This document shows, in pieces, positions 1-14,089 of a stretch of DNA of 64,000 nucleotides. The translations under genes were made by a program, and so were the position numbers. The notes under the pieces were generated by a model. That model worked only from the letters and a program-made list of their open reading frames with translations, ran no database searches and was not told where the DNA came from. Position 1 is the stretch's first letter; every line of letters begins with the position of its first letter. The stretch covers positions 22,025,592-22,089,591 of the forward strand of contig NC_049985.1 of the NCBI RefSeq assembly GCF_000003815.2, given 5' to 3'. The stretch comes from Branchiostoma floridae (lineage: Eukaryota; Chordata; Leptocardii; Amphioxiformes; Branchiostomatidae).

Positions 1-1702
1 TACAGCATATTTCAGCCATACCCATTCCCACGCAACATTGGACTGTTCCAACTCCAAGTCACTTCTGTGCAAAAATGGAACATTTTAACAGTAAGTTATC
101 CCCAAAAGGGAACTAATATTGTGAATTGATTGCAGGTCAAAACGGAGAACGAAGAAACATTACGAACAGAATATATTTCACCATACTACGTATGGCTGAA
201 ATACAGATATTCAGCATAATGCTTCCAACCATTCCAGGATTTCCAAAACACCGGGAGTGTTGCAGGTCTATAACTGCAGTAACATTGGCTGTCACTGTCA
301 GGAAGATAGAATGTCATTGTGTCAGAAAGATCGTTTAATCAGAAATATTATTGGCTGCTATAATCAGCAAGGTTCAACTGTCAAAAAGATTGACTGTCAG
401 AAAGATGGGCTGTGAGAAAAAGTGCTCAGTGCCTCTGACTCAGTCTGAGAACAACACTTGCCTATGTATGCCAAAAAGCAGTTACTCAAGCAACTGGATA
501 TGATGTTGAAAATGGTCAGACGTTTCAGATAGTATCCACAATCTTGTCAGTGACATGGACGTAACAGTGCCTATGAAGTAAAACACCCCTATATTCATGT
601 TGGGGCCGTGGGATGGTACCGTGTTACCAGAGTAAACTATAGCTGTTATATTTTAAGTTATGTATTATATTATTTATAACAGGGCTTTCTCTTTGTTTGT
701 TTGTTTGTTTGTCTAGCTTTAGATTCTTTATGTCCCACTCATCACATCTACGAAAATAGAGTTACCAGTATACACAGTTTTATAGGTCATGAGTGTGTAT
801 GTGTGTCCAGATATGTATCGAGCGATTGTAGTGATATTTGGTACATGGGTTAGTGTGGTTAGTCCGGCAGTCAGGTTCTATTTTGAGCCTCCTGGTAGTT
901 GATGTTGGTACTGCAGCTGGATTTCCTGACATAGTATCTTTGGACATGCTGTGGTTTTGTTGTTTGGATGCACATGTTACTGATTCAATGATTGTTGCTG
1001 TTAATTTGTCATTTTTTGTCAGTTTCATATCGTGAAGCACAATTAATTTTTTGACAGACAGACAGGTTGGATTTTTTTTACATGGCAACAAGCAAATTTC
1101 TGTACTTAACAGAAGGACAGGTCCTGTTTTAAGCAAATCTCATTCTTTGAGTCTCTCACACACATACATGCATGATATGCATGTACGGACTGTTTGAACT
1201 AGTTTTATCAGCACCATATTTTGATGAAGAGGCATTCAAGTGCTGCTTCTCCCATCTGCTATCTTAATTCCAGACACACTCTTCAATTTTACATTAATCT
1301 GCAGTTTCCAATGATGTTGCAGGATCTGCATATTGAAAATGGAATTGAATTTGAAACGAAGTCCTAATGTTTCTGGCAAAGTGGAAGGAAAATCAAGACA
1401 AATTGGTAGATGTTGAACAAGAAGACATGCTTAACATGTTTTATCACTACCGAGGAGAGCTTGGTTCTGAAAATGTACCCATCGCTGAGCACAGAATCAA
1501 TCATAGAGGGTTTCAGCTCATAAGCAGTTAGAACCGCATCATATCATGCTCAGATGAGTGTACATTGTATATTAGAAAACATATTTATGACAGTGGGAAT
1601 TCCAATAACGACAAGATGTAGTGAACAGAAGAATGTTTTGATAGCACGTGGGAAAGATGAAAATTTGAACAAACATTCATCTATATTTTGTAGTTTGGAT
1701 AT
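1..1702. other. Non-coding stretch with repeat fragments
   Basis: I see no supportable gene here. It holds a (GTTT)n microsatellite at about 691-713. It also holds a fragment at about 478-555 of a dispersed repeat (ACTCAAGCAACTGGATATG then CAGACGTTTC) seen again at 54870 and, as a palindrome, at 18281. At about 850-1060 there is a minus-strand copy of the GTTCTGCTGCAGTAC family. Short open frames look like chance or repeat-derived. Confidence 0.6.
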
Positions 1703-1956
1703 AACGTTGGTTCACCTTTATCCGAGGGTAACCTATATTCGTTGTTTGTAAGAAAAAAGGTATTTAGGGATATGAAGTCGACGGACGGTGGTTTAAAATC
1801 CAAACATTTTGAAAATATTGTAAATTTGAAACCACTGTCAGCAAACTTAATAAACTAATGGACTTTCTAATAAAGTCTCAAGTCTCTACTCCTAAATATG
1901 CTGTTTTTACAGACAACGGATAAAGGTTACCCCACGGAAAAAGGTAAACTAGCATT
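1703..1956. mobile_element. Foldback MITE, family A, copy 1
   Basis: This is a roughly 250-bp hairpin-type element. The left arm reads GTTCACCTTTATCCGAGGG and the right arm carries the complementary CGGATAAAGGTTACC / AAGGTAAACTAGC end. The inner arms (GATATGAAGTCGACGG, GTTTAAAATC) pair with sequence after the loop. It has no coding capacity. Eight more copies with the same ends and inner palindrome occur in this window. TIRs extending to TAACGCTAG...CTAGCGTTA suggest a short TA-type target duplication. The superfamily is not resolved. Confidence 0.75.
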
Positions 1957-2019
1957 ATAGCATATTTTACAAACAGAACCTTTAACATACAAGTTACATT
2001 TTTCTTGCTTACTGTGGAT

Positions 2020-2135
2020 AGGGTGGTTCGAAGTCGTGTTAACTACAGGGCCCAGAATCCAGAAGTCCTGGGTTCAAATCCTATTTTGCTACCGATCTTG
2101 TGCCCTTGGGAAAGGCATTTTACAAGACTTTGAAT
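2020..2135 (+). mobile_element. tRNA-derived SINE-like fragment
   Basis: The stretch GTCCTGGGTTCAAATCCTA matches a tRNA B box (GGTTCRANNCC). It is followed by TGTGCCCTTGGGAAAGGCA, a core typical of animal tRNA-derived SINEs. The A-box side (GGATAGGGTGG) is degenerate. It is a short retrotransposed fragment without coding capacity. The family name cannot be fixed from this copy alone. Confidence 0.55.
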
Positions 2136-2236
2136 TGACATTTATGCAGAAAGGAGTCTCTCTTTTCAGAGTGTAGTTATCTGTTCAGTCAGTTCTTGGT
2201 TTCCAACTGTGTTGCTAGTTCAGATTCGACTACTAG

Positions 2237-4324
2237 TCGGCTACTTCACAATCTAATGTACCCATTTTTTTTCTGACATGTTATCAGTTGATAGCAAAAG
2301 ATACACAGTCTATAGTTGTTTTATAAATTCATTTCCCAAAACCTGGTACAACAAGGAACATGTCACAAAAAGAATTTTGTAAATCGGTCAATATTTGGCA
2401 AAAATATTGACCAAAATATAACCTAAAAATGCCCAATTTTAAGCGTTATCGGGGACCATTCAGTTTTTACTAATTCTTAAACCTCTGATCTAACAGAAAA
2501 ATTGTAGTTGGTAATTAGAAACCACTTGCTTTTGATATGCGGTCATGTGACTACTAGTGATTTTATGCTTTTTTTGAAGGACATGACCATTTTTTGGTTC
2601 CATAGGGACTATTTTTCCATTTTACCCACATGTTGACAGATTCCAATGTTATTTTAACTGGATATATCTGTAGTCTGTAGCAGCTAATTGTTTGGTAATA
2701 TTGGTGTTGTCTTTGTATGTAAAAGTAAGGTATTGTGTGTGTATAAGGTCAGAAGTAGAATAAGATCAGTAGCACACTCTTATGACATATTATTTAGAAG
2801 CAAAGTCCAGGATGTCATTTTCCGAAAAAAATCTGTAGCGTCCGTACCCCCTTCAATTTCTGTACTAAGTAAATCCCACAAGCTTGTGATTATGACAGTT
2901 TAGAGGTCTCTATTACCACATACTAGAACACCCTTTAAACCATTGCTGTCCTGAAAACTCTGTCTAGTATAGCACCGTAAACATCAAAATGTAGCGTCCG
3001 TACCCCCTGTAGCGTCCGTACCCCCACCTGTAGCGTCCGTACCCCCATTTGAAGCTTTTTAGCAAAATGCTGTTAAAATTGCTGTCCAACTGCTACATTT
3101 CTGATTCAATACATTAATTACAGTTCTTACAGATATGATTGGTTAACTTTTTTCTCTAAAAATGTGACTTTTTAATGAATTTGAGCTGCATTTTTCTGAG
3201 ATTTCTACACCCCCTCAGACTTCATAAATGGTTCATTCCAATGCAGCCAAAGATGGATGTGAGATGATATTTGATATCCCCCCATGAGTTTAGCTGATGT
3301 AAGAACACCAGTTTGGTAGATCTACATTATACAAGGCATAAATTAAACATAGTATTACATAGTATGTAATGTGTAGCGTCCGTACCCCCTGCACTATTGT
3401 TTCTCTTGTCCAAACTAATATGTACATAGCATGTATTCAAGAAAGATGCAAGTTTACATTGCTGGTTTGATGGCATGGGAAGCACTGTGTTATATTCTTT
3501 TATGTAAACCATCACTTCTTTATCACAGATTCTGTAAAATCTTCTATCAGTATTCCTGTTATCAAAAAGTAGAGTACAGATCCAACTGGGTGGAATCTCA
3601 ACTGGCATATTTATATTCTCATTTTCTTTGTTAAACTGCTGCAGTAGCATTAATGGATGCTTCAATTAATAAATAGTTAATGATTATTTGAAAATGGACA
3701 TGTTTCGTGGGCTAATTCCATTGTTCACTACCAGTCTTTACTAGAATTGTGTAGCGTCCGTACCCCCCTTGAAATGTTCATTAATGGTCATATGAAAGAT
3801 TCTATGTTATGTTATACACTATATCTGTTGTAATTTTATGTAGAAGCCCAATAAGGATAGATAACCACCAAAATTTAGCTACTATGGTGCCTGGATTAAG
3901 AATTATAGTATTTGATCTTTGCTTCAAGCCAAAATACCCGCATATCATTATAGCTGCTTTAGTAATAGATGACCAGAAAATGACCTAACATAGTCATACT
4001 GCAACTTGAGTTGATTTTCTAGCATTGCAAATGCTAATTATACAAGAAGATAAGGATAAAACACCCATTTTCTGTTCTAATGTTGAATATACAGTATGCT
4101 GCAGTTCTAGTAATTCTAAAGTTGTAGCGTCCGTACCCCCTTAGTGATCCATTTATAAAAGCCCATGTACCGAAGTTATAAAAGCTCGTTGTGCGGAGAT
4201 CCTTTAGGATAGCAAGCCCAAGGTATGTACCTTTGAACTACTAACAACAAAAAAAGAATAAAATAGAGTTGAATTTTCACCCCTATTGACCCCCTTTTGG
4301 TACATTAGATTGTGAAGTAGCCGA
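2237..4324. mobile_element. 2.1-kb DNA transposon-like element with 26-bp perfect TIRs and seven internal 18-mers
   Basis: The ends are perfect 26-bp inverted repeats: 2237-2262 (starting TCGGCTACTTCACAAT) and 4299-4324 (ending ATTGTGAAGTAGCCGA). Inside, the 18-mer TGTAGCGTCCGTACCCCC occurs seven times in one orientation, at 2834, 2990, 3008, 3029, 3372, 3750 and 4123, with no mismatch. No open frame resembles a transposase, so the element looks non-autonomous. If the terminal T is left out, flanking AGT on both sides would be a 3-bp target duplication. By analogy with CACTA-type elements the 18-mers could be transposase binding sites. That is inference and the superfamily is unknown. Confidence 0.65.
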
Positions 4325-4790
4325 GTACTTACATACATGATTTGTGTGGAATATTTTTGGCATTTTCAATTTCCTCGCTGCACCTTGTTGAGAAAATGAT
4401 TACCCAAGAAGTACGTGACACTGCAATATTGGACGGCCATGGCAGTTTACTATCTAGAGCATGCAGTAAATTTCATGGGCTATCAGTATTGGTCATACTC
4501 AAAGAAAACAACTTAATAGATAAAATGGAGGAAAGTGCAAAGTTGAACATTTCATTTTGTGCTCTTACTCTCAGGTTGGTACTCCCAAAAAGTATTGGGC
4601 TTTGTAGGCCATTTATAATTAGTATGTTTCTTACTTGTCTTATGCTGTACAATTTTGACCTTCGCTGAGAAGGTTGTGTTATAGTGTTTCTGTGTCTCTG
4701 TCTATGGACAGCATAACCTGAGAAGCCGTGGATGGATCCTTATGACATTTGGTACTGGTGGGGAAACGGGCGAAGTTTAATAATTGCACA
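4325..4790. other. Non-coding stretch
   Basis: No gene, RNA or recognisable repeat is visible. A 108-codon open frame starting at 4342 resembles nothing known to me and has no composition or splice context supporting it. Confidence 0.4.
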
Positions 4791-4938
4791 CCTAGTGTAC
4801 TCTCCAAGCAGAGGTTAGGCTGCGGCTTTTTTGTTTGATATATTTTAAGTCGTTTTTATCAGGCTTTCTATTTTGTACTGTTTCTTGATGTCTCTGGGCC
4901 TGTAACAGTTCGAGCCTAACCTATACTTGGAGTACACC
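4791..4938. mobile_element. Short foldback MITE, family F, copy 1
   Basis: The left end GTACTCTCCAAGCAGAGGTT followed by AGGCT is mirrored by AGCCTAACC...TTGGAGTAC on the right, giving a hairpin of about 140 bp. CCTAG flanks both sides as a possible 5-bp target duplication. A second copy lies at 11455-11600, and a lone end (TTTGCTCGGAGAG) occurs near 22002. It has no coding capacity. Confidence 0.6.
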
Positions 4939-5284
4939 TAGCAGCTTTCTGTGGAAGTTTTGATACATTAAGTTCTGGTGAAGTTTGGTCTTTTGGTTAC
5001 ATAGAAACATGTCAGGGATTACACCATTAAGTTGGTCAGCAGGTGGTAAAAAGGTAATCCCACCTGGTTGCACCTGTTAGCAGTAGCAGGTCACAAAAGG
5101 TGAACCACCTGTCCTATCAGCCAGGTATCTTCCCCACCTGTGTTTGTGTGTAATGATGCGGCAAAACTCGTTACCGTTCTTTGGTATGTATTTCTACAGC
5201 ATTCGTTGCTCACCTGGAACATAAGTTACAAAATAGCATGAATAGTTCCCTTAGCAAGCTAAATCATATAAGTAAATGTTAATT

Positions 5285-5375
5285 AAATTATCTAACAACA
5301 AAGACAGAGAGTCAGAAGTGTTTGGCCAAGAATGGGAAAAGTTTTTAATGTAGTTGCACTTTTCCAAACAAACGC
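5285..5375 (-). repeat. Split direct repeat B2
   Basis: This 91-bp segment is identical to 5631-5721 in the same orientation. It forms the outer 3' end of the minus-strand retroelement. Identity stops abruptly on both sides (T versus C, A versus C). Confidence 0.8.
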
Positions 5376-5457
5376 AGGTTTTCTTTTCCGAAGTAATATC
5401 TTAAACCTTATAATTATTTACTTAAATTTAACTGAGGTGGCGCTGGGGTGGTGGTGG

Positions 5458-5631
5458 GTTCAGGGAAGATACATCACAGACGTCCACACTCCCCCGCGGA
5501 CAGGGACCAAAAGAGAGAGAACAGAAAATCACGTGATGAAAACGAATCACATGACCCAGACCAGAGGGCCGAACCAAGTCTTTTATTGGTTGACAATTAC
5601 TCGAAATCTCCCGATGGGAGAATTTCTCCCA
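5458..5631 (-). repeat. Split direct repeat A2
   Basis: This 174-bp segment is identical to 9717-9890 in the same orientation. On the minus strand it begins TGGGAGAAATTCTCCC, itself a short palindrome, and ends CTTCCCTGAAC. Directly adjoining B1 and sharing one base with it, it matches the B1-A2 junction expected of Ngaro-type elements. Confidence 0.85.
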
Positions 5632-5721
5632 AATTATCTAACAACAAAGACAGAGAGTCAGAAGTGTTTGGCCAAGAATGGGAAAAGTTTTTAATGTAGT
5701 TGCACTTTTCCAAACAAACGC
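5631..5721 (-). repeat. Split direct repeat B1
   Basis: This 91-bp segment is identical to the outer copy at 5285-5375. It lies between the internal region and A2 on the minus strand. Confidence 0.8.
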
Positions 5722-6026
5722 CAAAGAAAAGGCCAAACCTCCTGACAAAAATAAATAGATCAAAAAATCAAAAAATAAATAAAACAAAAAGACAAAAACC
5801 TGACCTCCCCAGCACCACATATAACTGCAGACGTTGCAAAACAAAATTGAACATGGATAACAATACTACTCTAGCATTAAGTGACAACTTCGGTAACAGT
5901 AACGAAATAGCAGTATTAATAACTAACAATCTGCTGTACGGATGTTTTCAGTAGGGACAAGAAAACCATATAACTAGCAATCCACTGAACATGATAAGGC
6001 GGAAGGCTCCATTTCGACAGCCACTT

Positions 6027-6760
6027 TGTAAGAGATGACGGCTAGTATCTAAAACGCCTCCAAGACTCGTCTACATGCTCCGTCGTCAATACATCCTTAA
6101 TCCAATGTACAAGGTAAAGGTACATGGGATAACATAACATTTGTGTCCAAAACATAAACCACATTACCACTATGTAAGGAATAACGGCTGGTATCCAAAA
6201 CGCCTCCAAGACTCGTCTACATGATTCGTCGTCAAATACATGCTGGGTCAAGATACAACGTAGGTACATGAAATAACATAAACATTTGTGTTCGTCGTTC
6301 CACTAACCCACATACTCACTTTGTAAAGAATGACGGCTGGTATCTAAAACGTCCAAAACTCGTCTACATGATAATTCAAAGTTACAAGGTAGAGCTACAT
6401 GAAATAAGAAAACATTTGTGTCCGTTGTTTGAAAGAAACCACATTACCTCTATGTAAGGAATAACGGCTGGTATCTAAAACACGTCCAAGACTAGTCTAC
6501 ATGATACGTCGTCGAATACATTCTGAATCAAAGTTACAAGGTAGAGGTACATGAAATAAGAAAACATTTGTGTCCGTTGTTGAAAGAAACCACATTACCA
6601 CTATGTAAGGAATAACGGCTGGTATCTAAAACACGTCCAAGACTCGTCTACATGATTCGTCATCAAATACATTCTGAGTCAAAGGTACAATATAGGTACA
6701 TGAAATAACATAACATTTGTGTCCAAGTTGAAATAAACCACATTACCAAGAAAACAAAAC
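6027..6760. repeat. Tandem repeat inside the retroelement, about five units
   Basis: About five imperfect units of 134-151 bp contain CCAAGACTCGTCTACATGAT and AACATTTGTGTCC, with unit anchors at about 6055, 6201, 6349, 6483 and 6634. The array occupies the zone where an intact element would carry the end of pol and the recombinase. It may be a replacement or a 3' non-coding expansion. It has no open reading frame of note. Confidence 0.7.
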
Positions 6761-7071
6761 TCTCCCCGATATTACAAAATACTGTGACGTCATAATAGTA
6801 CTACTAATGCGCCAATAACTCAATACTTTATCTGATAGAAAATAAAATGCAGAAGGTGCGTTATCAAGTATGTTGGTGTATTAGACGTAGTTACAGGTAT
6901 GACATAAATAGTATCCGACCAACCTGTTCTCGTAATTACATATACATTTAGAGTAGAGTAGAGTAGATTTGTCTTCACTGTAACAAAAAACACAACAAGA
7001 AAGACTGTACACACATATTAGAATGGGCACTCCAGGGAGGAAAATCCTGAAGTACCGGTATTGCGAAAGCA

Positions 7072-7356
7072 TCAAATCTCCGTGTCCTGAATGGAACATT
7101 TGAAAGTGCCAAGGCGAAAGATGACAGCACACAGGTGGTCCGCAACTCGGTTCTCCCGTCCTTGAATGATCTTGACTGCACTACCTTCCAACCAGAATCG
7201 CACAAAGCCACGATTATCCAGAGCTCCTTCGCGCAGGAGCCACTCTTTATCTCTTGAACGTCCCGTGTTCAACACAAACTCACACGCCATACTGTCCCAG
7301 TTCATCAAAGGTAGAACCCTCCCGCGGTCGGGCCCAATTCCTTGCAGCGACAACAA
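7072..7356 (-). pseudogene. RNase H-like pol remnant of the DIRS/Ngaro element
   Basis: The minus-strand translation contains NWDSMACEFVLNTGRSRD followed 40 residues later by QGRENRVADHL. Retroelement RNase H domains of the DIRS/Ngaro group commonly carry a D-N-x-A...NxGRSRD block followed by PGxENxxADxLSR, which is the basis for the call. Only about 94 residues remain. The preceding reverse transcriptase is missing and the frame breaks on both sides. It lies downstream of gag on the same strand, which is the expected order. Confidence 0.55.
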
Positions 7357-7903
7357 CCGTTAGCTTGTCAAGACATAATGATACATCCTACCGCCTGGCA
7401 CTCAAGAATTCTCCGATAGTCAAACTATCACATCCATCCAGACATGTCTCGGTTGACACAAGTCTACATGCTAGAAGGCAATTCGTCCGGGTGTAATGTG
7501 GTGCTCGCTTCACCGTCACATAAGTATCAGCCATACCGATCATGGTACTACATTCTACATTAGAACTCGTCTAAGCACAATCCGGGCAACATGTAGTCTG
7601 GATAATCATAATAAAATATAAACGAAAGAAATGTGCCAACTACTAGGGCTCTAGAACTTAGTTACTTTGAAATAAAAGTATTCAAGTGGTCAGCATAATG
7701 ACAGCTTAGTTATGATTCTAAATGGAACATCCTCAAGATGCTGATACAATTCTGTTTTCACAATAATAAACCAGCTAATTTCTAAGAATCTACTAGACGC
7801 CACTCGTCATAGTCCCGCAAAAACTTTCTCCGTGCTAAGGTATAATCACAGAAGATCTCACCAGTACATGTGTGCCTTCAAAGTCATGTTCCCGCTCTTG
7901 GAC

Positions 7904-9684
<1,781 letters not shown>

Positions 9685-9716
9685 TCTGTCGAAAATTTCT
9701 GGCGAAAATAAACTAA

Positions 9717-9890
9717 GTTCAGGGAAGATACATCACAGACGTCCACACTCCCCCGCGGACAGGGACCAAAAGAGAGAGAACAGAAAATCACGTGATGAAA
9801 ACGAATCACATGACCCAGACCAGAGGGCCGAACCAAGTCTTTTATTGGTTGACAATTACTCGAAATCTCCCGATGGGAGAATTTCTCCCA
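9717..9890 (-). repeat. Split direct repeat A1 (5' end of the retroelement)
   Basis: It is identical over 174 bp to 5458-5631. Beyond 9890 the sequence diverges immediately, marking the element's 5' boundary. The gag-like start codon lies 33 bp inside it. Confidence 0.85.
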
Positions 9891-9921
9891 TCTAGTGTAT
9901 CATTCAGAAATAGCTAGTAAT

Positions 9922-10184
9922 GCTAGTCACCTATATCCGCGGGGTAACCCATATCCATTGTATTTCAAAACTGGGTATTTAGGAATAATACCGGTACATG
10001 CATAAGTCGACGGGTGGTGGTTTCAAACTGCAGCATTTTAGATATCAAACTAGTACCATGCTGTACATTGTATTTCAAAACTTGCAGTTTGACACAGCAT
10101 TTCGTCGATTTGATATCCCCAAACAAATCCCCGTTTTAAAAGCAACGGATATAGGTTACCCCACGGATAAGGGCGAACTAACAT
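9922..10184. mobile_element. Foldback MITE, family A, copy 2
   Basis: The left end GCTAGTCACCTATATCCGCG pairs with CGGATAAGGGCGAACTAAC on the right. Inner arms carry AAGTCGACGGGTGG/TTTCAAACTGCA and a complementary arm that is partly eroded. It abuts the retroelement, with only 31 bp between them. Confidence 0.7.
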
Positions 10185-11454
10185 GATCTGTATTTTGTCC
10201 ACAGTCTACTACTTTTCAGTAATACCAAGTGAGGTGATAAAATGCCAAGTACTGCTATACAAATTGCTGCACCAAAATTGGCCAAGACAAAAACACTTAG
10301 CCTGGAGGACTATACCAACCCATTCTTTACATAGCTGCATGTCAGGGACGATCGCTCCAACATAATTCATATGAAGAGCTCTGTCATTCTTGGTCTATTA
10401 TTGTTATGATTTCATCTGACCAGGCATCATATATTTTACTATGTAACCTTTATCACAGTGATAGGATGGGCCTAAATATAGCTTGTGACAGTTTGGCGGG
10501 TAGAGAGGGCCCTTTCCTCTTTCACAGGTCTCAGAGGCAGCATACAAGCAATGCTACAACGCGCGCTAGCTATAGATAGAAATTTTATCATAACTGAAAC
10601 CCCTGCCGACGTATCGCGCCATTCTTGGCATTGTTACGGCAGGCCTTGTTGCATCTGTCCTTACTGTATTAGTGTATAGTTGTTTTAACATAATTCTATG
10701 ACAACAACTTGGAGAATGAAATACGTCTGTTGCTATAGAATTTTGAGGACTTGATATTCAACATTTTGGGCCCCTGTATAAGATATCTTATCCAAATTGC
10801 TGTTAATTAAGTGTTATATTTTAACTTATAATGTAATTTTATTTCTAAAACTGTAGATTGAAGTAGTTACGTTAGGATCTTAAGATAGTATTCTCTAAAT
10901 ACATTCCTTACCACAGTATTCTTTATATATGCAGTGATTTTTAAAGTAATAATATTATTGAGTCTAGAACTGAAGGGAGTGCTTCAAATCAAACCAATGT
11001 GACATCTATATCACCTCTAGTATATAAAACAGAAGTGAATCAGCATGCAGCCTTCCATGCCTGTAAGTTTACATGAGCAGATACAGTGTTATACCCCAGT
11101 AGAACAAATCGATGATGCCTTCAGCTGAGTAGAGAGGTTGCACCCTGGTTAATTGGACCCCAGTGGCGAGGAATTTCTGCATGCGTAGCCGAGGATAGGT
11201 GTACGTGACGTCCATATTATGTGTCGTGGGTGTAGAACCGCATATTTACACGAGTAACTGTTTGAAATTATACCCATCTGCAATTTGCAAAAGAATTTTC
11301 AAGATTGCATCTAGGAAAAATCTAGCAACAATTTGCAATTTTGCAGAATGAAAAAATCAGGCTTGGGATTCAATTGTTTTAAATTTTTTTTTAATATGTT
11401 AATCTAGCAAACAGTTATCATTGGTCAGCCTGCAATTTGCTTAGACTCTTCACC
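10185..11454. other. Non-coding stretch
   Basis: No gene is visible. The stretch is AT-rich with scattered short open frames. An ATTTAAATTTTTT-type tract lies near 11375. Confidence 0.5.
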
Positions 11455-11600
11455 CCTAAGCAGAGGTTCACAACATGTTTTTAGACGTTTTTGTTGTGCT
11501 AAATCTATCTTGTCCTGTTGTCTTCATTGACAACATGAAGAAAACCGGACAAAAAAGAAAGACAAAAAATACACAAGCCAAACCTCTGCTTGGAGAGTAG
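11455..11600. mobile_element. Short foldback MITE, family F, copy 2
   Basis: CCTAAGCAGAGGTT on the left and AACCTCTGCTTGGAGAG on the right form inverted ends. Inner arms TTGTTGTGC... and GACAACATGAAG pair partially. It is the same family as the element at 4791-4938. Confidence 0.55.
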
Positions 11601-12344
11601 CAACTTGTAGGTAAATTCCTAACATTACCATTATTAGACACTTTTTATAATTCTGTAGGTGAAAATCCAGATTCAGATGTTATAAAATTAATGTAGGTTC
11701 TAAAATGCTGTTTTAAGTGTAGCATATTCATTTGTGAGACAACGTCATGATCACTTTCGGTGGCCATTGTAATATAATGCCTATTCCTGGGTTATTATTA
11801 TTATTATATATATTAACATTATTATTACATTGCTGATCTATGTTCATGCAGCCTTGAATGTCAATATTTCTACTTCAACACTTAGCCTATATCATATTAT
11901 ATGGAGCTTATTTTGCAAAAATTTATAATTTTTTTCAATATTCAATATTGCTTGCCCCTCCAAAAATTAGTATGATCTTCAATCTTTTCATTCTTGTCTT
12001 ATTGAAACATCCATATTAATTTTCTGGTAGACATTTTAGCATACTGCAATTTTACAGGTACATACTACATGTGATGGAAAAAATATTTTTGCCCTTGCAC
12101 ACTTGAATTTTATGTACAAGTACACATGTGGTAGATTTGGTAACTGGACCATTTGAATATCAGTGTGTTCTTAAATTCCTAAAATGTAATTTTATATGAA
12201 TACACAAGAATGCACTTATCTACATGTATATGAATAGTACTGACTTTCCCTATGAGTTGTCCATGTCATGTCACAATGAATTGATGATAATGCACATTTC
12301 CAGGGTACTCCATTTTGTCTGGTAGATTTGATTTGTATCTGATT
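11601..12344. other. Non-coding AT-rich stretch
   Basis: No gene or clear repeat is visible apart from an (ATT)n/TAT-rich patch near 11800. Confidence 0.5.
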
Positions 12345-12694
12345 CAGGGTTGTAGCCAGCACCCGTCCTTCTGTCCTTTGACGGAATTTTTTAAGCTGGG
12401 GACAGAAAAAAATTTTGCCCGTTCCGTCCTATGTGACGGACAAAGATTTATATGCAAAGATATAATAAAATTGTTTCCCTTGTGTAATTTTTCACCAAAA
12501 CAGATGCCGTTGAACAGCTTAGTCTACCAGCAAAATTTACACCTCAAAATGCAGGAAATAGGGTTTCAGAGGGTCTAGATTTCAAAGTTTTCCCGACCCC
12601 CCTAGAAACATTGCACAACCTCGTGCACCTTGGGTGCTTGATAGGATTCAAAATCGAGGGGACGGAAAATGATTTCAGGCTGGCTACAACCCTG
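12345..12694. mobile_element. hAT-type MITE, family B, copy 1
   Basis: The terminal inverted repeats are CAGGGTTGTAGCCAGC and GCTGGCTACAACCCTG. The element is flanked on both sides by ATCTGATT, an 8-bp target duplication. An 8-bp duplication plus CAGGG termini is the hallmark of hAT transposons. It contains no transposase frame. Internal text such as CCTTTGACGGAATTTT and GACGGAAAATGATTT is shared with the copies at 28464, 29559 and 38813. Confidence 0.85.
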
Positions 12695-14089
12695 ATCTGA
12701 TTAGTGTTAAGAGTAAGCTGACACTGCCAGGCTTTGAAAGAACAGCATTAGGCCGTGATAATGTATATGTATATATCTTTGTTAAAATGACAGTTTGATT
12801 GGCTATATAATAGGCTACCATCTGGCAGGGTAGGAAGGGAGACTTAAAGTGTTACATGACAATTTATGAATATCAAATGTGCCATAGTTCCGACTAACAT
12901 CAAATATGAAATTAATATACATGATTGCTTGAACTGATTACTGTAGTGTACAGTATTTGGTCGCGCAAAAAAACTGGCCAACTGATTTAAAATTCTTTCG
13001 TCCCCTCTTGGCTTATCCTGTTATGAAGTCTGCAACTGAAATGCACCCTGCAGTTCCAAAGATAGCTGCTAGAGGGCCCAAACTTATGTCTTTTCTTCCT
13101 GACCACAAGAGCTATCTACATGTACCAACCAAACGTCATGACCATAGCTTGTCCAGATCACAAGATATCAAAACCGGAAGTTCTGCTGCAGTACAAAAAA
13201 AATCCAATAGGGGGCCCAAAATCTAACCATTTCGAGGTCTCATTGAGACCTACCCATACCAAGTATGAAGACAATCCATCCAGACCATCCAGGCATTCTC
13301 AAGTTACGTATCATGTTGATTGATGGACATGCACACACACAGACACACATACAAATGCTGCCGAAAACATAACCTTGTTGAAGGTAAAAAGAACACCTAT
13401 ATGTACCAATATGTTCATGAATTAAGCCTGCAGACATGTATTCATTTTTTTTATTTCGTTTTTAAGAAATAAAAACTAATATTAAACCCTTGAAATGTCA
13501 TTCCTGGAGTCTAGAGATACTCTTGGACATAGAAAAATGAGAGGCTTGGTGAACTAGACACTGGTGAAAATTGCAAAAGAGAAGCATTTGTAGTATGGAC
13601 AGAGATCAAATATGCAAGGATGAAGGAATACAGTTTATTATGTCATGAGCTTCCCTTGGGGATGTGACCTACATTAGCTTGAACTATTGTTCAACTGAAT
13701 GATATTCAGAAATTATTTATCAAACCTGACAGGACCTATTCTGTGATTAAGTGCCTGCTTCATGTAATTATTTTTCTAAGTGAGTGCAATAAAACAGGCA
13801 TAGGAGGGGGTATTTTTGTTATGCTTATCAGAGACTCAGGAAGATTATATTATGTTACATATACTAGTAGGGGTCTGTACATGAAATTATATATTTTTTT
13901 AAGACAGAAAAGATATATAGATATATACATTTGTACAGATATTCATCTAAAACTTCAGTTTAGTTGATTATTATATGTAGTCGATATGATTATGAATTGT
14001 AAGGAAGTTATATGATGTACACACTATTAAGTTCTAACGTTAAACTTTCACATGTCAAAGGCATTGGTTTGAAAAATAACTACCATACA
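12695..14089. other. Non-coding stretch with an interspersed repeat at about 13100-13330
   Basis: About 13100-13330 is a copy of the dispersed repeat containing AAGTTCTGCTGCAGTAC and GGGGGCCCAAAATC, which recurs at 28230, 39540, 50580, 55165 and elsewhere. The rest shows no gene. Confidence 0.5.

Noticed and set aside
5332-5954. Overlapping + strand frames at the left end of the retroelement
   Set aside because: They lie in the A/B repeats and internal non-coding sequence; the element's own genes run on the minus strand.
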